From: Acidobacteriota bacterium
Lineage (GTDB): Bacteria; Acidobacteriota; Terriglobia; Terriglobales; Acidobacteriaceae
Assembly: GCA_021841795.1 (NCBI GenBank)
Contig: JAKCDN010000078.1
Location: forward strand, 1 to 9,982
DNA length: 9,982 nucleotides
Direction: 5' to 3'
The notes beneath the pieces are model-generated. The model saw only the letters and a list, made by a program, of their open reading frames with translations, ran no database searches and was not told where the DNA came from. The position numbers and the translations under genes were made by a program. This document shows positions 7,173 to 9,982 of this stretch, piece after piece (the first letter of the stretch is position 1; the number at the start of each line of letters is the position of its first letter).

Positions 7173-7369
7173 GAGTCTCTCCACGGCAATGGTTTTCTCG
7201 GCGGTGCCAGAATACTACGGCCGGGCGCACGGAGCCCGGGTGAGGCGGCGACGCGGGAGGTCTGCGGCTGCATGGGCAGGCGTGGTTTCTGCGCTAGCGC
7301 GGCTGCGGCGGGCGGTCCGGAGGTGAACGCTGCGCAAAGGATGACGAATGCGGCGAGTGTGCGTTGCAT
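7169..7369 (-). CDS. Possible 66-residue secreted peptide upstream of DUF1080
   Basis: This short frame is unusually well equipped. A strong Shine-Dalgarno (GGGAGGAG) sits just before the ATG. The first 27 residues look like a Sec signal peptide: basic MQR start, hydrophobic AAFVILCAAF core, and A-A-A-L-A before Gln. TGA overlaps the ATG of the DUF1080 gene as ATGA, as in translationally coupled pairs. The mature part (about 39 residues) is Pro/Arg/Ser-rich with no recognisable domain. Its later codons (CGT AGT ATT, AGA AAA CCA, AGA GAC TCA) look less like the GC-ending codons of the surrounding genes. It could be a real small secreted peptide, a leader that couples translation of DUF1080, or the remnant of a longer exported gene whose 3' part was lost. 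It also lies in what would otherwise be the DUF1080 upstream region. Confidence 0.4.
   Translation of the reverse strand: MQRTLAAFVILCAAFTSGPPAAAALAQKPRLPMQPQTSRVAASPGLRAPGRSILAPPRKPLPWRDS
7177..7182 (-). promoter_or_regulatory. Ribosome binding site of the DUF1080 gene
   Basis: On the - strand this reads GGAGAG. The GGAG core lies 6 nt before ATG 7172 and 9 nt before ATG 7169. It argues against the GTG at 7184, which would place the ribosome site inside the coding sequence. Confidence 0.6.
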
Positions 7370-7372
7370 GCG

Positions 7373-7380
7373 CTCCTCCC
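7373..7380 (-). promoter_or_regulatory. Strong Shine-Dalgarno for the small - strand ORF
   Basis: On the - strand this reads GGGAGGAG, then CGC and ATG at 7369; the GGAGG core is about 5 nt from the start codon. It is one of the two best ribosome sites in the window and is the main reason to take the small ORF seriously. Confidence 0.5.
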
Positions 7381-7389
7381 GGCATCCAT

Positions 7390-7397
7390 CGTATACT
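7390..7397. promoter_or_regulatory. Symmetric -10 element between nuoI and the DUF1080 unit
   Basis: The + strand reads CGTATACT. TATACT (7392-7397) is a near-consensus -10 lying exactly 6 nt before the nuoI ATG. On the - strand the same bases give TATACG (7395-7390), which would start a transcript near 7383, 14 nt before the small ORF's ATG and just upstream of its Shine-Dalgarno. The GTATAC core is palindromic. No good -35 is visible on either strand: TTGCAT at 7364-7369 is 22 nt away for +, and TTGCGC (- strand, 7420-7415) is 19 nt away for -. Confidence 0.45.
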
Positions 7398-7403
7398 GAG
7401 AGC

Positions 7404-7871
7404 ATGTCGATAGTGCGCAACCTTGCCGGCATTGCGAAGGGGATGAGCATCACTGCGCGCGAGGCCTTCGCGCCGACCGAGGTGGAGAACTACCCCGACG
7501 GTCCCGGTCCCAATCGAGGAGCGATCTTCGAGTCGCGCTTTCGCGGCGCGCATGTGCTGCAGCGGGACGAGAACGGCCTAGAGAAATGCGTGGCCTGCTT
7601 TCTGTGCGCGGCAGCCTGTCCGTCGAACTGTATTTATATCGAGGCCGCGGAAAACACCGCGGCGACCCGCATCTCTTCTTCGGAGCGGTATGCGCGGGTT
7701 TACAACATCGATTACAACCGCTGCATCTTCTGCGGCTACTGCGTGGAGGCGTGTCCCACGGATGCCATCACGCACGGTCACGGCTTTGAACTGGCCACGC
7801 TGAATGCGACCAACCTGGTGATGCGCAAGGAAGACATGCTGGTACCGGTTGCGGCGCTGGCCGGGAAGTAG
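7404..7871 (+). CDS. nuoI: NADH-quinone oxidoreductase subunit I (NuoI), stand-alone
   Basis: A 155-residue two-cluster ferredoxin subunit of complex I. Near the membrane arm, its two [4Fe-4S] clusters (N6a/N6b) pass electrons from the peripheral arm toward the quinone site. Both cluster motifs are complete: C62-x2-C65-x2-C68-x3-C72-P and C107-x2-C110-x2-C113-x3-C117-P. NuoI-specific features include the amphipathic N-terminus (AKGMSITAREAF), FRGAHVLQRDE, IYIEAAEN at 77-84, ERYARVYNID at 94-103, and FELATLN near 128-134. An extra Cys76 follows the first motif. The frame stays open upstream across the DUF1080 gene, but ATG 7404 is the NuoI-like start and has a -10 hexamer 6 nt before it. There is no Shine-Dalgarno, so a leaderless mRNA is likely. 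No other nuo gene lies within the window on either side, although nuoI usually sits between nuoH and nuoJ. Whether it is the only nuoI of the genome cannot be seen here. Confidence 0.93.
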   Translation: MSIVRNLAGIAKGMSITAREAFAPTEVENYPDGPGPNRGAIFESRFRGAHVLQRDENGLEKCVACFLCAAACPSNCIYIEAAENTAATRISSSERYARVYNIDYNRCIFCGYCVEACPTDAITHGHGFELATLNATNLVMRKEDMLVPVAALAGK

Positions 7872-7979
7872 CCCTCCAACTCCACCGGAAGCAACGGGCC
7901 GGATCAGCCTCGGTGCGCGACTCAGTGCGCGAGGCCGACAACGCCGTAAGGCCCGATTTTTACCGCAACGCGAAGGGAC

Positions 7980-8061
7980 GGAGCCATTTTTTCTTCTCTC
8001 TGCCCGCTGCTCGCGCGCAGAGAGAAGGCATGCGCCGCTCCTCGATCGGGAAAATGGCTCC
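7980..8061 (+). repeat. 82-bp nested inverted repeat between convergent nuoI and GH29 genes
   Basis: The outer arms GGAGCCATTTT (7980-7990) and AAAATGGCTCC (8051-8061) are perfect 11-bp inverted repeats. In + strand RNA the outer helix can grow to 14 bp through two G-U pairs (7991/8050, 7992/8049) and C7993-G8048. Directly inside it, TTCTCTCTGC (7994-8003) pairs perfectly with GCAGAGAGAA (8017-8026) around a 13-nt loop. About 21 nt (8027-8047) bulge out on the 3' side. The two G-U pairs become A-C mismatches in - strand RNA, so the fold favours the nuoI transcript. No U-tract follows on either strand, so it is not a textbook intrinsic terminator. It starts 109 nt after the nuoI stop and ends 33 nt from the GH29 stop. 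It may act as a 3'-end structure, or be a small dispersed repeat with terminal inverted arms. Confidence 0.65.
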
Positions 8062-8093
8062 AGGCGCCGGCCATTTCTACGGGGCGATGCAGC

Positions 8094-9917
8094 CTAGAGC
8101 GAGATCTTGAGAGCGGTTGCGAAGTCGCATGCGGGGCGGTAATCCGCGGGTATTTCGACCTGCAATCCGGCATCGGTCTGTTTCCAGGCCAGGGTCTGAT
8201 GCGCGCCGAGCAATTGAACCTGCTGAATTTTGCCGGGGTTGGTGGAAGCAGAGGTTGCGAGGGCCTGGACGCGCAGCGCTCCGGCGGGCAGTCCGAGGGC
8301 AATGGCATAGATGGTGCGGTTATCTTTGCTGCGCGTGAAGCGAATGTCTTGCGCTCCGAGCTTGCGGATGGAGGCGCCCTGGAAGGCGCCGCTGCTGGCC
8401 TGATTCGGTCCTTCGCCGAAGGTGGTCCAGGGGCGGGTGGCAAAGATGGCTTCGCCGTTGACCTGAATCCAGGCGGTGATTTGATCGAGGATGGCAATCT
8501 CCTTGCTGTCGATGGTGCCATCGGGGCGGCCGGGAATGTTGAGGACAAAGGTCCCATTTTTGCTGACGGTGTCGATGAGCCAGTGGATGACATCGCGCGG
8601 CGGGAGATAGCCGCCGAATTCGCCGGGCTGATCGTAGAGACTGCGGTTGTAGTGCCAGTCGCCGATGCAGGTTTCCGATTGCCAGGGAAAAGGCGTGATG
8701 GAAGGATTCACGCCGCGCTCGCAGTCGGCCACAACCGCTTTGAGCAGGCGGTCGGGCACGTTCTTGATGTTGATGACGCCTTCCATGCGGCCGCGGATGC
8801 GCAGATTGTGGTTGTAGTAGAAGGCGCCGATGTTCATGCCGCCCCAGCCGAGAGGGAAGAGGGGATTGTCGAAGTAGAGCACGTCGGGATCGTGCTGTTC
8901 GATGAGGTCGCGGGTGCGGTCGTAGAAGTTTTTCACGTAAGCGGGATCGGGCAGGGCGTCGAAGGGATGCTTGGGCCCATAGAGCCGCTGGGGATCGAGA
9001 TCCTGCCACCATTGATTGCGGCCTTCGGCGGCGACGAGCCGTCCGTCGTAAGGAATGCCCTTTTCCGGTCCGAGCTGATCGGCTCCGTGCGAGGTTTGGA
9101 ACCACCACCAGTTGCGGGCCTGGTGCACGGTAACGCCGAAGCGCAGGCCCTGCCGGCGGGCGGCCGCGGCCCAGCCGCCGATGACGTCGCGATGCGGGCC
9201 GATGCGGGCGGCGTTCCACGGCTGATGTTTCGAGCTCCAGGCGTCAAAGCCATCGTGGTGATTGGCCAGAGCGAAGAAGAACCTTGCGCCGGCTTTTTTG
9301 TAGCGTTCGATGAGCGCGTCGGGCTCCCAGTTGAGCAGGGTCCACTGGGGGCAGAGATCCTTGTAGCCGAAGCGGGAAGGCGGGCCGTAGTGCTGCTGTT
9401 GGTAGGCGTATTGATCCGATTGATCCGCATGCTTTGCCTGCGATGAGGAGCGCGGCGTCGGCCCGATGTACATGGAGCGGGCATACCAGTCGCCGTCCTC
9501 GGGAACGCACTGCGGACTCCAGTGGGCCCAGATGCCGAACTTGGCGTCGCGATACCACTCGGGCGCTTCATATTGCAGCAGCGAGTCCCAGTCGGGTTTG
9601 TAGGGCCCGTCTCCGGCCAGGCCTGGGATGGGCGATTGCATGGGCACGCCATCCCAGGAGCCGCCGGGGATGGGCAATTCGGGCGGCGTTCCCCAGCCGG
9701 TGGGTTTCCAGGTGGCGTCGTCGAGCCTGACCTGTGCGATGCTGCCGTTCTTGAGCACGGAGAATACGCGGCGGTCGGCGGGCGTAGCGCAGAAGGCGGC
9801 ATAGTCGTACGCGTCGGAGGCGGCGGGGAGAGCGGCGGGAGCGCTTTGCGCGGACGAGGGCAATGCGGATGCGGCGGCGGATGCGGCGGCCAGTTTGCAG
9901 AATTCTCTTCGCTGCAC
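8094..9917 (-). CDS. Tat-exported alpha-L-fucosidase-like glycoside hydrolase (GH29 type)
   Basis: A 607-residue protein. QRREFCK at 2-8 is a twin-arginine motif, followed by an Ala/Ser-rich hydrophobic stretch and a likely cut near residue 25, so export in folded form is predicted. Residues 35-115 form an extra N-terminal region without a recognised domain. The (beta/alpha)8 barrel spans about 116-495: KFGIWAHW at 126-133, NHHDGFDAW at 219-227, DPDVLYFD at 343-350 with Asp350 in the GH29 nucleophile position, PWQSETCIGDWHYN at 411-424, SKNGTFVLNIPGRPDGTI at 452-469, and NGEAIFATRPW at 487-497. A C-terminal beta-rich domain follows (500-607). GH29 enzymes remove alpha-L-fucose from glycans with retention of configuration. 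Glu415 is a candidate acid/base, which is uncertain because this residue varies in the family. The start is GTG 9917 with AAGGAG 8 nt upstream. A long open frame antisense to this gene is a composition effect. Substrate is unproven. Confidence 0.9.
   Translation of the reverse strand: MQRREFCKLAAASAAASALPSSAQSAPAALPAASDAYDYAAFCATPADRRVFSVLKNGSIAQVRLDDATWKPTGWGTPPELPIPGGSWDGVPMQSPIPGLAGDGPYKPDWDSLLQYEAPEWYRDAKFGIWAHWSPQCVPEDGDWYARSMYIGPTPRSSSQAKHADQSDQYAYQQQHYGPPSRFGYKDLCPQWTLLNWEPDALIERYKKAGARFFFALANHHDGFDAWSSKHQPWNAARIGPHRDVIGGWAAAARRQGLRFGVTVHQARNWWWFQTSHGADQLGPEKGIPYDGRLVAAEGRNQWWQDLDPQRLYGPKHPFDALPDPAYVKNFYDRTRDLIEQHDPDVLYFDNPLFPLGWGGMNIGAFYYNHNLRIRGRMEGVINIKNVPDRLLKAVVADCERGVNPSITPFPWQSETCIGDWHYNRSLYDQPGEFGGYLPPRDVIHWLIDTVSKNGTFVLNIPGRPDGTIDSKEIAILDQITAWIQVNGEAIFATRPWTTFGEGPNQASSGAFQGASIRKLGAQDIRFTRSKDNRTIYAIALGLPAGALRVQALATSASTNPGKIQQVQLLGAHQTLAWKQTDAGLQVEIPADYRPACDFATALKISL
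9867..9890 (-). repeat. Perfect 12-bp tandem duplication inside the Tat signal region
   Basis: On the + strand GGATGCGGCGGC occurs twice in a row. On the - strand it encodes two in-frame Ala-Ala-Ala-Ser units within the hydrophobic core of the GH29 signal peptide. It is probably a slippage product that changes core length without shifting frame. Confidence 0.6.
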
Positions 9918-9925
9918 GGATGAGT

Positions 9926-9931
9926 CTCCTT
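9926..9931 (-). promoter_or_regulatory. Ribosome binding site deciding a GTG start
   Basis: On the - strand this reads AAGGAG, ending 8 nt before GTG 9917. This supports the GTG as start of the GH29 gene; translation from it gives the twin-arginine motif at once. Confidence 0.75.
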
Positions 9932-9965
9932 CAGATCGTAAATGGGCGGAAAAGCGCGCGTATTA

Positions 9966-9971
9966 ATTGTA
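9966..9971 (-). promoter_or_regulatory. Candidate -10 of the GH29 gene
   Basis: On the - strand TACAAT differs from the TATAAT consensus at one base. The start point would be about 42 nt upstream of the GTG. The matching -35 would lie mostly beyond the window edge, so it cannot be tested here. Confidence 0.3.
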
Positions 9972-9982
9972 GTGTCCGACTA

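Noticed and set aside
7181..7184. GTG start for DUF1080 at 7184
   Set aside because: It would make the GGAG ribosome site part of the coding sequence and put four polar residues before the signal peptide.
6501..7403. Long in-frame upstream extension of nuoI
   Set aside because: It runs antisense through the DUF1080 gene. NuoI homology begins near 7404, where a -10 element and a NuoI-like N-terminus are found.
8199..9446. 415-codon open frame on the + strand opposite the GH29 gene
   Set aside because: It lies fully antisense to a gene with strong family motifs. Its Ala/Gly/Val/Glu-rich product is what GC-rich codons give when read in reverse, and it has no recognisable domain.

Overview
The window is GC-rich, densely coding bacterial DNA of the kind found in free-living Acidobacteriota (Terriglobia / Acidobacteriaceae). 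This placement is an inference. It rests on the mix of genes: a secreted 3-keto-disaccharide hydrolase-like protein (DUF1080), a Tat-exported GH29 fucosidase-like enzyme, a Gfo/Idh/MocA oxidoreductase, a DedA-rhodanese fusion and a UbiD-type decarboxylase carrying Ala/Pro-rich insertions. No rRNA, tRNA, transposase, phage gene or CRISPR array is visible. No stretch longer than about 230 bases lacks a plausible gene.

Layout. Left block, all on the + strand: the 3' end of a Gfo/Idh/MocA oxidoreductase (2-559), a DedA membrane protein fused to a rhodanese domain (771-1742), an AMP-forming acyl-CoA synthetase-like ligase (1938-3659), a UbiD-family prenyl-FMN decarboxylase (3749-5416) and a secreted protein of unknown function (5464-6345). 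Right block: a DUF1080 secreted protein on the - strand (6420-7172), overlapping by ATGA a possible 66-codon signal-peptide ORF (7169-7369). Facing these across a compact divergent promoter is a stand-alone nuoI (7404-7871, +). A GH29-type alpha-L-fucosidase-like protein (8094-9917, -) converges on nuoI, with a long imperfect hairpin between the two stop codons.

How they fit together. DUF1080 and GH29 are exported and probably act on carbohydrates outside the cytoplasm. The truncated Gfo/Idh/MocA enzyme could belong to the same sugar-oxidation theme but lies 6 kb away. The ligase and UbiD genes are adjacent and co-directional; they could act on aromatic or other unsaturated acids, or UbiD could serve menaquinone synthesis. 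NuoI is a complex I subunit that normally sits inside a nuo operon; here it has no nuo neighbour.

Most notable points: (1) two genes, nuoI and the secreted orphan, have a -10-like hexamer exactly 6 nt before the ATG and no Shine-Dalgarno, as expected for leaderless mRNAs; (2) the nuoI -10 is symmetric and could also drive the opposite strand; (3) the DedA domain lacks both arginines of the canonical F-x-R-F-x-P-G-x-R motif; (4) the isolated nuoI; (5) the 82-bp nested inverted repeat between nuoI and the fucosidase gene. I found no clearly new multi-gene system.
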